Below are positions 8,178-17,067 of a DNA stretch of 64,000 bases, in pieces. Within the stretch, counting starts at the first letter, position 1. Every line of letters begins with the position of its first letter. Under the pieces are notes generated by a model, which had not been told where the DNA came from, ran no database searches, and saw only the letters and a list, made by a program, of their open reading frames with translations. The translations under genes were made by a program, and so were the position numbers. The DNA comes from Microbacterium marinum (GTDB lineage Bacteria > Actinomycetota > Actinomycetes > Actinomycetales > Microbacteriaceae), in contig NZ_JACHMD010000001.1 in NCBI RefSeq assembly GCF_014204835.1, positions 2,914,001-2,978,000 of the forward strand, given 5' to 3'.

Positions 8178-8875
8178 TCTGCGAAGACTCCACCCTGCTG
8201 CGCGAAGGCCTGGTGCGCGTGCTCGAAGACGCCGGCCACACCGTGGTCGCCGCCCTGCCCGACGCGCGGAACCTCGTCGAACGAGTCTCGACGACCGTTC
8301 CCGAGCTCTGCATCCTCGACGTCCGGCTCCCTCCCACGTTCACCGACGAGGGCATCCGGGCCGCGCTCGACCTGCGCACCCAGCATCCCGCCCTCCCGGT
8401 GCTCGTCCTGAGCCAGTATGTGGAGGAGCGCTACGCCAGCGATCTCATCACCGGGCAGAACGCCGCCCTCGGCTACCTGCTGAAGGACCGAGTCGCCGAC
8501 GTGCGGGACTTCCTCGAGTCCGTCGACCGGATCGCCGCCGGCGCCACCGTCCTCGACCCCGAGGTCGTTGCGCAGCTGCTGACACGGCGATCGCGAGACG
8601 ACCGGATGGCGCGCCTCACCGACCGGGAGCGATCCGTCCTCGCGCTCATCGCCGAGGGCAAGAGCAACCACGCCATCGCCGCGACCCTCTTCGTCTCGGA
8701 GGCGAGCGTCGAGAAGCACATCACGTCCCTCTTCCAGAAGCTCGGCCTCGAGCAGGACGATCACGGCAACCGCCGCGTGCTCGCCGCGCTCGTCCACCTC
8801 GAACACGGCGGCCTCCCCTCCGCGGACACCGGCCGCACCGACATCCCCACTCCCCCGAACGGAGCAGTCCGATGA
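8165..8875 (+). CDS. NarL/LuxR-family response regulator
   Basis: The 236-aa product from the GTG at 8165 begins MRILICEDSTLLREGL. The receiver domain has acidic residues E7/D8, the phospho-acceptor D52 in CILDVRLPP and K104 region GYLLKDRV. The LuxR-type HTH is RLTDRERSVLALIAEGKSN...ASVEKHITSLFQKLGL (about 160-210). It overlaps the kinase upstream by 13 bp and the DUF4097 gene downstream by ATGA. It probably controls its own operon and envelope genes, which is an inference. Confidence 0.92.
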   Translation: MRILICEDSTLLREGLVRVLEDAGHTVVAALPDARNLVERVSTTVPELCILDVRLPPTFTDEGIRAALDLRTQHPALPVLVLSQYVEERYASDLITGQNAALGYLLKDRVADVRDFLESVDRIAAGATVLDPEVVAQLLTRRSRDDRMARLTDRERSVLALIAEGKSNHAIAATLFVSEASVEKHITSLFQKLGLEQDDHGNRRVLAALVHLEHGGLPSADTGRTDIPTPPNGAVR

Positions 8876-9729
8876 GCATCGATCTGAACCCGCCCACCGC
8901 GGCGACCCCCGGCGCCACCCCGCCGCCTCCCGCACCGCCCCGCACCTCCGCCCGCGTCATCGCGATCCTCGCGATCGTCATCGGCGGGGCGCTGATCCTC
9001 GGCGCCGTCGTCTCGGGACTGGCCTCCGCCTTCTGGGCGGCCGGCGGGCGTGACGGTGCCGGATCGCGGGTGGCGGATGCCACCGGCATCCAGACCCTCT
9101 CGGTCGACGTGTCGGCGGGCGACCTCACCGTCGTCTACGCCGATGTCGACCAAGCGACCCTCGAGGTCGACGGCGACCGCCGCGACTGGCGCCTCGAGCG
9201 CCGGGGCGACGAGCTCCGCGTCGAGAACGGCTCCCCGTGGTGGGTCGGCTGGCGGGTCGACTGGGAAAGCGACCGCGCCACCCTCACGCTGCCCGAGGCG
9301 TACGAGACCACGCAGCTCGACGGCCGCCTCGAGGTGTCCGCCGGCTCGGTGACGGCGGGCGGCACGTACGGTGACCTCGAGATCCACGTCGGCGCCGGCG
9401 AGGCGAACGTGACCGGAACGGCATCCACCCTCCGCGTCGACGTGAGCGCCGGACGTGCGGATGTCGCCGTCGAGGGTGTCGACGAGGGATCGCTGACGAT
9501 CGGCGCCGGCGAAATCTTCGCCACGCTCGACGGCGCCGCCCCACGCGACCTGACCATCGACGTCAGCGCAGGCACCCTGGTGGCGACCCTCCCCGACGAG
9601 TCGTACGACGTCACCTCCGATGTGTCGGCCGGCGCGCTCGACAACGAGCTGTCCACCTCGTCGACCTCACCGCGAACCATCGACGTGCAGGTGGCCGCCG
9701 GCAGCGCGACCCTCCGCCCCCTGCCCTGA
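8872..9729 (+). CDS. DUF4097 beta-repeat membrane-anchored protein
   Basis: The 285-aa protein has a Pro-rich cytoplasmic start (about 1-30), one membrane span (about 31-55) and a long extracytoplasmic part built of short repeats such as VDVSAGDLTV, VSAGSVTAGG, VDVSAGRADV and VDVSAGTLVA. This right-handed beta pattern with VSAG turns is typical of DUF4097 putative adhesin-like proteins. The start overlaps the response-regulator stop (ATGA), making a three-gene operon. Molecular function is unknown. Confidence 0.85.
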   Translation: MSIDLNPPTAATPGATPPPPAPPRTSARVIAILAIVIGGALILGAVVSGLASAFWAAGGRDGAGSRVADATGIQTLSVDVSAGDLTVVYADVDQATLEVDGDRRDWRLERRGDELRVENGSPWWVGWRVDWESDRATLTLPEAYETTQLDGRLEVSAGSVTAGGTYGDLEIHVGAGEANVTGTASTLRVDVSAGRADVAVEGVDEGSLTIGAGEIFATLDGAAPRDLTIDVSAGTLVATLPDESYDVTSDVSAGALDNELSTSSTSPRTIDVQVAAGSATLRPLP

Positions 9730-9760
9730 TACCCGGCACCCCGGGCGCCCTTGCGCCGAG

Positions 9761-9809
9761 CCGACACGAATGGTCGCTTCCCCCGTCGGGAAGCGACCAT
9801 TCGTGTCGG
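9761..9809. repeat. Perfect 22-bp inverted repeat (extragenic palindrome)
   Basis: Arms at 9761-9782 and 9788-9809 are perfectly complementary with a 5-nt loop. The arm begins CCGACACGAATGGTCGCTTC. It is longer than an ordinary terminator and has no T tract. It lies directly after the DUF4097 gene and before the remnant of an ABC ATPase gene. It could act as a terminator, but the length suggests a dispersed palindromic element. Confidence 0.8.
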
Positions 9810-9821
9810 GTCGAGCAGTGG

Positions 9822-10009
9822 ATGCCGCGTCGTCAGGAGCCGAATACCACGGCCTCGTTCTGCGCGGCGCCCTCGCCGTGCGAGCCGCGCGCGGCGCCGC
9901 CGTCATCACGATCACCCACGACGTGGACGAGCTGGGTCACGCCGGCGCGATCGTCCGACTCGTCGACGGTCGCCTGGCCACGCCCTCACCCGGCAGTCTC
10001 GACGCGTAA
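9822..10009 (+). pseudogene. C-terminal remnant of an ABC transporter ATPase
   Basis: The frame ending at TAA 10007-10009 reads GLVLRGALAVRAARGAAVITITHDVDELGHAG and then IVRLVDGRL. This is the region just after Walker B through the H-loop (THD) of an ABC ATP-binding protein. The P-loop, Q-loop, signature and Walker B are absent, and no start codon with ribosome site is evident. The 5' part appears to have been lost at the palindrome at 9761-9809. It is treated as a decayed fragment, not a working gene. Confidence 0.6.
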
Positions 10010-10051
10010 CCGCGTCGCCACCGGCTGAGGTGCGGCGCTACCGTTGACCTT

Positions 10052-11734
10052 GTGACCACTGCACCGATCGACGCCACCACCACCGCCGCCTGGGCCGAGC
10101 TCGAGGCCCTGAAGGCCGGCTTCACGCCCGATCTGCGCGGATGGTTCGCCGCCGACCCCGGCCGCGTCGATCGCCTCACCCTCGATGTCGCAGATCTGCA
10201 CGTCGACCTGTCGAAGAACCTCGTCGACGATGAGATCGTCGCCGCCCTCGTACGCCTCGCCGAACAGACCGGCGTCGCCGAGCGCTACGCCGCGATGCTG
10301 GCCGGCGAGCACATCAACACGACCGAGGACCGCGCGGTCCTCCACACCGCGCTGCGCCGCCCGAAGGACGCGCTGCCGAGCCTGACCGTGGACGGACAGG
10401 ACATCGACACCGACGTTCAGGACGTTCTCGCGGCTCTCGCCGAATTCGGCGGGCGCGTGCGCTCGGGTGAGTGGACGGGCATCACCGGCAAGAAGGTCGA
10501 GACCGTCGTCAACATCGGCATCGGCGGGTCGGACCTCGGCCCCGTGATGATCTCCGCCGCGCTCGAGCCGTACGCGGATGCCGGTATCTCCGCGCGCTTC
10601 GTGTCGAACATCGACCCGTTCGACATCGCGTCGAAGACGAAGGACCTCGACCCCGAGACCACGCTGTTCATCGTCGCGTCGAAGACGTTCACGACGCTCG
10701 AGACCCTCACCAACGCACGGCTCGCCCGCGACTGGCTGTGGGAGGGGCTCGCGGCATCCGGCGCCATCGACGGCAGCGACGAACAGAAGAAGGATGCCGT
10801 CGCGCACCACTTCGTCGCCGTCTCGACCGCGCTCGACAAGGTCGCCGACTTCGGGATCGACCCGGCCAACGCGTTCGGCTTCTGGGACTGGGTGGGCGGC
10901 CGATACTCCGTCGACTCCGCGATCGGCCTGTCGCTCGTCATCGAGTTCGGCGCCGACACGTTCCGCGAGCTGCTCGCTGGATTCCACGCCGTCGACGAGC
11001 ACGTGCGCACGACGCCGCTCGCGCAGAACGTGCCCGTCCTGATGGGCCTCCTCAACGTCTGGTACACGAACTTCCTCGGCGCGCAGTCGCACGCCGTGCT
11101 CCCCTACGCGCAGCAGCTGAGCCGGTTCGCCGCGTACCTGCAGCAGCTGACGATGGAGTCGAACGGCAAGTCGGTGCGCTGGGACGGCACGCCCGTCACG
11201 AGCGACACCGGCGAGGTCTTCTGGGGCGAGCCCGGCACCAACGGTCAGCACGCGTTCTACCAGCTCATCCACCAGGGCACGCGGCTGATCCCGGCGGACT
11301 TCATCGCGTTCGCGAACCCCGCCTACCCGCTCGCCGACGGCGGCCGCGACGTGCACGGGCTGTTCCTGGCGAACTTCCTCGCCCAGACGAAGGCGCTCGC
11401 GTTCGGCAAGACGGCTGAGGAGGTCGAGGCCGAGGGCACCACCGGCGCGCTCGTCGCTGCGCGGACGTTCCCGGGCAACCGTCCGACGACGTCGATCTTC
11501 GCGCCGTCGCTGACGCCCGCCGTGCTCGGCCAGCTCGTCGCACTCTACGAGCACATCACCTTCACGCAGGGCGTCATCTGGGGCATCAACTCCTTCGACC
11601 AGTGGGGTGTCGAGCTCGGCAAGCAGCTCGCGCTGCAGATCGCCCCGGCGATCGAGGGCGACAGTGCCGCGCTCGAGTCGCAGGACGCCTCGACCAAAGC
11701 ACTCCTGGAGTACTACCGCGACCACCGCGCCTGA
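10052..11734 (+). CDS. pgi: Glucose-6-phosphate isomerase
   Basis: Pgi interconverts glucose-6-P and fructose-6-P in glycolysis. The 560-aa length is normal. The SIS-domain motif [15 protein letters not shown] lies near residue 155. Other signature blocks are [26 protein letters not shown] and [19 protein letters not shown]. The start is the GTG at 10052, giving [14 protein letters not shown]. It has its own short upstream gap and no clear operon partners. Confidence 0.96.
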   Translation: MTTAPIDATTTAAWAELEALKAGFTPDLRGWFAADPGRVDRLTLDVADLHVDLSKNLVDDEIVAALVRLAEQTGVAERYAAMLAGEHINTTEDRAVLHTALRRPKDALPSLTVDGQDIDTDVQDVLAALAEFGGRVRSGEWTGITGKKVETVVNIGIGGSDLGPVMISAALEPYADAGISARFVSNIDPFDIASKTKDLDPETTLFIVASKTFTTLETLTNARLARDWLWEGLAASGAIDGSDEQKKDAVAHHFVAVSTALDKVADFGIDPANAFGFWDWVGGRYSVDSAIGLSLVIEFGADTFRELLAGFHAVDEHVRTTPLAQNVPVLMGLLNVWYTNFLGAQSHAVLPYAQQLSRFAAYLQQLTMESNGKSVRWDGTPVTSDTGEVFWGEPGTNGQHAFYQLIHQGTRLIPADFIAFANPAYPLADGGRDVHGLFLANFLAQTKALAFGKTAEEVEAEGTTGALVAARTFPGNRPTTSIFAPSLTPAVLGQLVALYEHITFTQGVIWGINSFDQWGVELGKQLALQIAPAIEGDSAALESQDASTKALLEYYRDHRA

Positions 11735-11784
11735 GCGGGGCCGCGGCATCCCAAAGCGGGGATGACCGAAGCGAGGAGCGTTCA

Positions 11785-12135
11785 GTGAAACGTATCGAAA
11801 TCGAGGTCGGCGACTGGGAGCACGACTGCTGCGGCCCTGAAGTCCGCCGTCACACCGAGGTGCGGTGGACGGTCATCCCGGCAGTCGACGGTCCGTGGAC
11901 CGAGACACATCACGACCTCACGGGAATCAAGACGGTCGTCGTGGCCGGCACCGTAGTCGAGCTCGAGGCGCTCCAGGAGGACGGATCCCGCATCCCGATC
12001 ACCCACCTGCCGAGCGGACCCTCCTTACGAAAGATGGGTTCGGGCGATCGCGGTGACATCATCGAGCTGCACACCGGTCGCGTCGTCGACCGGTCGGAGG
12101 GCGGATTCATCGTGACGGTGGAAGTGGAGGACTGA
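11785..12135 (+). CDS. Conserved small cytosolic protein, function unknown
   Basis: The 116-aa product starts at the GTG at 11785, with GAGGAG about 8 bp upstream, and reads VKRIEIEVGDWEHDCCGPEVRRHTEVRW.... It has no signal peptide or membrane span and is rich in beta-strand-like segments. The WEHDCCG motif with adjacent cysteines is striking and resembles small actinobacterial proteins that open with a W...CCG motif. A longer upstream extension in the same frame overlaps pgi and is not credible. It lies 50 bp after pgi on the same strand. Confidence 0.7.
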   Translation: MKRIEIEVGDWEHDCCGPEVRRHTEVRWTVIPAVDGPWTETHHDLTGIKTVVVAGTVVELEALQEDGSRIPITHLPSGPSLRKMGSGDRGDIIELHTGRVVDRSEGGFIVTVEVED

Positions 12136-12191
12136 GCGCGCTCTCGGTTCGATCCTGTAGACAACGTCACCGCGGCCGTGAGGGCCCAGCG

Positions 12192-12770
12192 TCAGGGCTC
12201 CCAGTAGCCCACGGCGCACAGCAGGCGCGTCTCGTCGTCGGCATCTGCGGGCGGGTCGATCGCGGGCGGGAACACGCCGAACTGGCGCCACTCGTCGGCG
12301 TGCGGCACGACGTGCTCGTTCAGACCGGCGATGAGCTCGGGCGAGAGCGAGAACGCGATGCCGAGGTGCTTGGCGATGAGCCACGCCTGGAACGCCCGGT
12401 ACGTCGCGAGGTGCGCGAAGCCCTCGTCGGCAGAGTAGTCGCCGTAGGTGAAGCGGAACGTATCGGTCCACTCGCCGGATCGAACGGCGGCGGTCGCCGT
12501 GTCGTTGATCTCGTCATACGCGGCGATCGGGTCGTCGCCGAGCAGATCGGCATCGCGGAACGGGTCATCGTCGGCGGCGGCCTTCCCCGCGAGCACGCCA
12601 GGGATCCACACCTCGTCGTGCGCATGCGCGAAGACGATGTCCCGATAGGTGGGGTCGGGGCGCGTGGTCCACTCGGGCGGCGCGGGCTTCGCGAGATCTG
12701 CCGGGTCGATGCGGTCGATGACGGAGCGCAACGCGGCATCCGCCTGGAGGAACAGCTCGTCGATCTTCAT
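12192..12770 (-). CDS. DinB/maleylpyruvate-isomerase-like four-helix protein (ClbS/DfsB type)
   Basis: The 192-aa product MKIDELFLQADAALRSVIDRI... has the helical layout of the DinB-like superfamily. Candidate metal ligands are H in FAHAHDEVW and a late HxxxE-like segment. Members act as mycothiol-dependent or protective enzymes, and the ClbS/DfsB branch has cyclopropane-hydrolase or unknown roles. The ATG at 12770 is used; the frame stays open far upstream but overlaps the XRE gene. It follows the XRE-cupin gene on the same strand by about 30 bp, so the two may be cotranscribed. Confidence 0.65.
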   Translation of the reverse strand: MKIDELFLQADAALRSVIDRIDPADLAKPAPPEWTTRPDPTYRDIVFAHAHDEVWIPGVLAGKAAADDDPFRDADLLGDDPIAAYDEINDTATAAVRSGEWTDTFRFTYGDYSADEGFAHLATYRAFQAWLIAKHLGIAFSLSPELIAGLNEHVVPHADEWRQFGVFPPAIDPPADADDETRLLCAVGYWEP

Positions 12771-12802
12771 GCGCCCGACGGTACTCCGCGTCGCGGACAT
12801 CC

Positions 12803-13354
12803 TCACCCGGCGCCGCGCGTGTGGATCCGCTCTCCTGATGCGCTGAAGATGCTCACCACCTCGGCAGGGCCGGCGGCCGTCGCGCTGATGCTGTGCGGCA
12901 ACCTCGTGTCGAACTCCGCAGCCTCGCCCGCGCCGATGAGGTGTTCGGCGCCGTCGAGTTCGAGCCTGATCACGCCGCTCAGGACGAAGAACCATTCCGA
13001 GCCGTCGTGCACGCGGGGCTCGGGGCTGACGGATGCCGCGGGAAAGGTGATCTTGTAGGTCTGCACCGGCGAGTGCTCGAGCGTCAACGGAGCGACGGTC
13101 ATCCCCTCGCGACGCTGCACCCGGCGCCGGACCCGCGGGTCGGGCGGCTCCCGCAGGAGATCGTCGATCCGCACGCCGAGAAGCCCGGTGAGCGGCACGA
13201 GCAGCTCGAGGCTCGCCTGTCGCTGCCCGGACTCGAGCCGTGACAGCGTGCTCGTCGACATGCCGGCCCGCTCTGCCAGCTCGGCGAGCGTCCAGCCCCG
13301 TCCCTGCCGTGCGGCACGGAGTCGGGGCCCCACGTGTTCGATGCCTGCGGCCAT
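12803..13354 (-). CDS. XRE-family regulator with C-terminal cupin domain
   Basis: The 183-aa protein has an N-terminal HTH (LRAARQGRGWTLAELAERAGMSTSTLSRLESGQR, about 12-45) and a cupin sensor domain (about 105-175) with RVHDGSEWFFVLSGVIRLELDG and LPHSISA. Such proteins often repress an adjacent gene and sense a small ligand in the cupin barrel. It is divergent from the TrxB-like flavoprotein at 13421, the likeliest target. Confidence 0.88.
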   Translation of the reverse strand: MAAGIEHVGPRLRAARQGRGWTLAELAERAGMSTSTLSRLESGQRQASLELLVPLTGLLGVRIDDLLREPPDPRVRRRVQRREGMTVAPLTLEHSPVQTYKITFPAASVSPEPRVHDGSEWFFVLSGVIRLELDGAEHLIGAGEAAEFDTRLPHSISATAAGPAEVVSIFSASGERIHTRGAG

Positions 13355-13364
13355 GTGCTTCAGT

Positions 13365-13379
13365 TTGCCATTTCCGCAA
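13365..13379. promoter_or_regulatory. Possible XRE-cupin operator
   Basis: The 66-bp divergent gap contains TTGC-N7-GCAA (13365-13368 and 13376-13379). A short dyad of this kind in the shared promoter region is where an XRE-cupin repressor would be expected to bind. The match is short and could be chance. Confidence 0.3.
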
Positions 13380-13420
13380 CAGAGCGTGCCGAATCAGTGA
13401 CCCCCGATCAGGCTGAAGAC

Positions 13421-14344
13421 ATGACTTCATCACCCTGGGACGCGATCATCATCGGCGGAGGCGCCGCCGGACTCTCCGCCGCGCAGATGCTCGGCCGCGC
13501 CCGCCGCCGCACGCTCGTGCTCGACGCCGGGTCGCCGCGCAACCGCTTCGCGGCGCACATGCACGGCGTGCTCGGGCACGACGGCCGCTCCCCCGCCGAG
13601 CTGTACGAGCTTGGACGCGCAGAGGCACGCGCCTACGGCGTCGAGATCACGGATGCCACGGTCGCCGCGGTCCGCGAAGACGGCGATCTGCTCGTCGTGG
13701 AACGTGCGGACGGCGCCGTCGACACCGCGCGTGCCGTGCTTCTCGCCACCGGCGTCGCCGACGACCTCCCCGCCGTCGCCGGGATCCGCGAGCAGTGGGG
13801 CCGTGGGGTGCTGCACTGCCCGTACTGCCACGGATTCGAAGTCGCCGGGCGGCGTCTCGGCGTCATGGCGACCTCGCCCGCCAGCCTCCACCAGATCGAA
13901 CTCGTCCGGCAGTGGACTGACGACCTGATCGCCTTCACTGCGGAGCTCGGGCCGGTCGACGATGATGTGGCCGCGCGGCTCGACGCACGCGGCATCCGTC
14001 AGGTCTCATCGCCCGTCGACGAGCTCATCGAGAGAAACGGGAACCTCGTCGCGGTACAGACCGCGGACGGCGTCGCCCACGAGATCGACGCGCTGTTCAC
14101 GGCGCCCGTGCCGCGGCTGCAGCTCGCCTTCGCCGACGGACTCGGGCTCGCGCGCGCCGACCAGCCCGGAGCGCCGCTCGCGGTCGACGTGCTCGGCGCG
14201 ACGAGCCATCCACGGGTCTGGGCAGCGGGGAACCTCGTCGCTCCCTACGGCAACGTGCCGCTGTCGATGGGCCAGGGATCGATGGCCGGTGCCGCGATCA
14301 ACGCGGCGCTCGTCCAGGCCGACGCCGCCGACGCCGTGGCTTGA
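13421..14344 (+). CDS. Thioredoxin reductase-like FAD/NAD(P) oxidoreductase
   Basis: The 307-aa protein has an N-terminal FAD loop IIIGGGAAGLSAAQ (about 9-22), the redox dithiol HCPYCHGFE (a CPYC pair near residues 130-133) and the late FAD motif VWAAGNLVAPYGNVPLSMGQG. CPYC in the NADPH-domain half fits low-molecular-weight thioredoxin reductases, though this branch often has no known thioredoxin partner. The ATG at 13421 is followed by MTSSPWDA. It is divergently transcribed from the XRE-cupin regulator that probably controls it. Confidence 0.85.
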   Translation: MTSSPWDAIIIGGGAAGLSAAQMLGRARRRTLVLDAGSPRNRFAAHMHGVLGHDGRSPAELYELGRAEARAYGVEITDATVAAVREDGDLLVVERADGAVDTARAVLLATGVADDLPAVAGIREQWGRGVLHCPYCHGFEVAGRRLGVMATSPASLHQIELVRQWTDDLIAFTAELGPVDDDVAARLDARGIRQVSSPVDELIERNGNLVAVQTADGVAHEIDALFTAPVPRLQLAFADGLGLARADQPGAPLAVDVLGATSHPRVWAAGNLVAPYGNVPLSMGQGSMAGAAINAALVQADAADAVA

Positions 14345-14347
14345 CCC

Positions 14348-14986
14348 TCAGTCCCGCGCCGCCGCCGCTGCCGCCGCGGCGCGAGCGAGCCAGGCCGGGG
14401 CTTTGCCGTACTGCTGGAACGAGACGAGCTCGCCCGCGGCGCACGCGGCGACGGTCGCGGCGAGGCGGTCGGCGCGGGTCTGCTCGCGCTTCGCGCTCTG
14501 CAGCCAGTTCGCCACGGCGCGCCGGTATGACGGGATCGCCGCCTCCCAGAAGGCCTGCGCCGCCGGATTCGCGGCGAGCGCAGCCGCCTGTTCGGGGGTG
14601 AGGTCGTTGCGCTGCTCGTGCGAGTAGATGCCCGACTTGTCCTCGGTGCGACGCTCGAAGGCGGCGATGCCCGCCGGTCGCATGAGCCCCTCCGCCTGCA
14701 GCCGCTCGACGTGGGCGATGTTCACGGCACTCCAGATGGATGCCGCTTTCCGCGGCGTCCATCGCTGCATGCGAGCGCCGTCCCCGGCGGGGCGCGACAC
14801 CGAGTCGATCCACCCGAAGCAGAGCGCTTCAGGCACGGCATCCGCCCACGTCAGCCCGCGACGCGGATCGCCCTTCAGGTAGAAGCCGGTCCAGATCTCG
14901 GTCGCACTCTCGTGGTTCGCCTCGAGCCACGCGCGGAACTCCGCCGCCGATGCGAAGAACACCGGAACCGGATCGGATGCCGTCAT
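14348..14986 (-). CDS. YdeI-type protein (OmdA/bacteriocin-protection family)
   Basis: The 212-aa product starts at MTASDPVPVFF (ATG at 14986; an extension to 15016 is possible). Family blocks seen are FRAWLEANH near the N terminus, WADAVPEALCFGWIDSVSR, RWTPRKAASIWSAVN and LAANPAAQAFWEA. Proteins of this type are widespread, small and cytosolic; the exact role is unsettled. It ends in an Ala-rich helix. It is convergent with the TrxB-like gene, with only 3 bp between stops. Confidence 0.8.
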   Translation of the reverse strand: MTASDPVPVFFASAAEFRAWLEANHESATEIWTGFYLKGDPRRGLTWADAVPEALCFGWIDSVSRPAGDGARMQRWTPRKAASIWSAVNIAHVERLQAEGLMRPAGIAAFERRTEDKSGIYSHEQRNDLTPEQAAALAANPAAQAFWEAAIPSYRRAVANWLQSAKREQTRADRLAATVAACAAGELVSFQQYGKAPAWLARAAAAAAAARD

Positions 14987-15019
14987 GCCCGCGACGCTAG
15001 CAGCGGCCGGCGACACGCG

Positions 15020-15724
15020 TCAGCGGAGGTCGAGCGCGTTCCAGCGACCCGGCTCGTCGAGCTCGCCGTACACGACCTGCGCGCCCTCCGTCGACACGGA
15101 TGCCGCGCACACCAGCAGCGACAGCGTCGGGTACCCGTAAGGACGGTTGTCGCGGATGATCGCGCGGTCGTCTGTGGGCTCGAGTTCAGCGGTCCCCGCG
15201 AGCTGCGCGAGCCAGCCCTCCCACCACCGCTCCCCGTCGCCGGGCTCGCCGAACACATCCCGCCACGCGACGATGCGCGCGGTCTGCGAGTCGTCGACGT
15301 CGTCGTGCGCGATCATGTGCACTCCCGGCGGCAGATCCACGGTGCGCACGCTGTCGCCGTCCCACATCGACACGCGGGCGCGCCCCGGCGTCACCTCGAC
15401 GAGATTGAAGCCGTGCATGGGCGGCGACGCGGGCAGCGGCTCACCGGCGACCGCATCGAGCACGATGTGGCCGCGGGAGCCGGTGGCATCCGCATCGTCC
15501 AGGAGGTCGGCGCGGTTCAGCACCACCGCGAGGCGTGCGGCGCCGGGGTCGGCCGCCAGCCACGCACCACCGGCACGGGTGTCACGCACCCCGACGAGGG
15601 AGGGCCGCTCGGGCCACCACGCCCCCAGCGGATCCCACGCGCGAGCAGGGTCCTCGTCGCGGACGGCCAGCAGCCGGACGGCCGCGCCGGCATCGGAGGG
15701 GACGTGGACGATGACTGTGCACAC
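15020..15724 (-). CDS. NRDE/TANGO2-like protein
   Basis: The 234-aa product starts with GTG at 15724 and reads MCTVIVHVP, placing a Cys directly after Met as in the NRDE family, where that Cys may become the N-terminal nucleophile. Further blocks are LLAVRDEDPARAW, NRAD (the NRDE equivalent), GFNLVEVTPGRARV and PYGYPTLSLLV. Eukaryotic relatives (TANGO2) are tied to haem or lipid handling; the bacterial function is unclear. The frame stays open much further upstream, but that part is antisense to coaBC and not real. Confidence 0.8.
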   Translation of the reverse strand: MCTVIVHVPSDAGAAVRLLAVRDEDPARAWDPLGAWWPERPSLVGVRDTRAGGAWLAADPGAARLAVVLNRADLLDDADATGSRGHIVLDAVAGEPLPASPPMHGFNLVEVTPGRARVSMWDGDSVRTVDLPPGVHMIAHDDVDDSQTARIVAWRDVFGEPGDGERWWEGWLAQLAGTAELEPTDDRAIIRDNRPYGYPTLSLLVCAASVSTEGAQVVYGELDEPGRWNALDLR

Positions 15725-15766
15725 CGTTCCCGCCTTCCCGGTCCGCCGCCGTGGCAGGATCGGACC

Positions 15767-16987
15767 ATGTTCGTCGTCGTGGGAGTCTCCGGCGGGATCG
15801 CCGCCTACAAGACCGTGCACGTGATCCGTGCGCTGGTGACCAACGGGCACGAGGTGCACGTTGTTCCCACCGACGACGCTCTGCGCTTCGTCGGGACCGC
15901 CACCTGGGAGGCGATCAGCCGCAATCCTGTCACGACGAGCGTGCACGACGACGTCGCCGAGGTGCGCCACGTCGCCCTCGGCACGAAAGCCGACCTCGTG
16001 ATCGTCGCGCCCGCCACCGCCAACACCCTCGCGAAGATGGCCGCCGGCATCGCCGACAACCTCCTCGGCGTGACGCTCCTCGCCACGACCGCGCCGGTCG
16101 TCGTGGCACCCGCGATGCACACCGCGATGTGGGATCACGCCGCGACGCAGGCGAACATCGCGACTCTTCGCGACCGCGGCGTCCACATCGTCGGTCCCGC
16201 CGACGGTGCGCTGACCGGCGGCGACAGTGGGCCCGGTCGGATGGTCGAGCCCGACGACATCGTGGCTGCCGCCCTTGCGGCAGCGGATGCCGCGCCGACC
16301 CCCTCTCCCACGGGCGATCTCGCGGGGCTCCAGGTGGTCATCTCCACCGGCGGCACCCGTGAGCCGATCGACCCGGTCCGCTACCTCGGCAACCGCTCGA
16401 GCGGACGCCAAGGCGTCGCCGTCGCCGTCGCGGCGGCCGAACGCGGCGCCCGAGTCACGCTCGTCGCTGCGCACGTCGACGACGGTGTCCTCGGCGACGC
16501 GCAGCGGCATCCCGCCGTCGACATCCAACGCGCGGGCACCGCCGCCGAGCTGGACACGACCGTCCGTGCCGCCGCCGACCGAGCGGACGTGATCGTGATG
16601 GCCGCGGCCGTCGCGGATTTCTCCGTGCCGGAGGTCTCGGATGTGAAGATCCGCAAGGAGGACGGCACCGTCACGCTCGACCTCGTCGAGAACCCCGACA
16701 TCCTCGTGGGTCTCGTCGAGGCTCGGCGCCCCGGGCAGACCGTCGTGGGTTTCGCCGCTGAGACCGCCGACACCGACGACGAACTCCGCGAGCGCGGCAT
16801 CCGTAAACGCGCCCGAAAGGGCGTGGACCTGCTCGCCGTGAACCGCGTCGGCTGGCAGGAGGGGTTCGAGGCGACCGAGAACACCGTTCTGTTCGTCGAC
16901 GGAACCGATGAGGTCGTCTCTCGCGCATCGGGCTCGAAGCGCGAAGTCGCCGACGCCCTGTGGGACGCGGTGCTGCGACTGCGCTGA
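15767..16987 (+). CDS. coaBC: Bifunctional phosphopantothenoylcysteine synthetase/decarboxylase
   Basis: This enzyme makes 4'-phosphopantetheine for coenzyme A. The 406-aa protein has the flavin-dependent CoaC half (about 1-180: VGVSGGIAAYKT, APATANTLAKMAAGIADNLL, PAMHTAMW) and the CTP-dependent CoaB half (about 185-400: STGGTREPIDPVRYLGNRSSGRQG, DVKIRKEDG, VGFAAET). The PAMH rather than PAMN motif is usual in actinobacteria. The start is the ATG at 15767, giving MFVVVGVSGG. It stands alone, divergent from the NRDE gene. Confidence 0.96.
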   Translation: MFVVVGVSGGIAAYKTVHVIRALVTNGHEVHVVPTDDALRFVGTATWEAISRNPVTTSVHDDVAEVRHVALGTKADLVIVAPATANTLAKMAAGIADNLLGVTLLATTAPVVVAPAMHTAMWDHAATQANIATLRDRGVHIVGPADGALTGGDSGPGRMVEPDDIVAAALAAADAAPTPSPTGDLAGLQVVISTGGTREPIDPVRYLGNRSSGRQGVAVAVAAAERGARVTLVAAHVDDGVLGDAQRHPAVDIQRAGTAAELDTTVRAAADRADVIVMAAAVADFSVPEVSDVKIRKEDGTVTLDLVENPDILVGLVEARRPGQTVVGFAAETADTDDELRERGIRKRARKGVDLLAVNRVGWQEGFEATENTVLFVDGTDEVVSRASGSKREVADALWDAVLRLR

Positions 16988-17011
16988 CCACCCCACGCCG
17001 GCTCGAGGGAC

Positions 17012-17038
17012 GCGGGATGCCGTCCCGCGGCATCCCGC
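17012..17038. terminator. Hairpin between convergent coaBC and peptidase genes
   Basis: A perfect 11-bp stem (17012-17022 with 17028-17038) has a 5-nt loop. It lies in the 80-bp gap between converging genes and could serve both strands. It has no T tract. Confidence 0.5.
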
Positions 17039-17067
17039 CCGTCGGCTCGTGTCCCCGGTACCTCGCC

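Noticed and set aside
9986..11749. 587-codon minus-strand frame over pgi
   Set aside because: It is a shadow of pgi; the product has no folded pattern.
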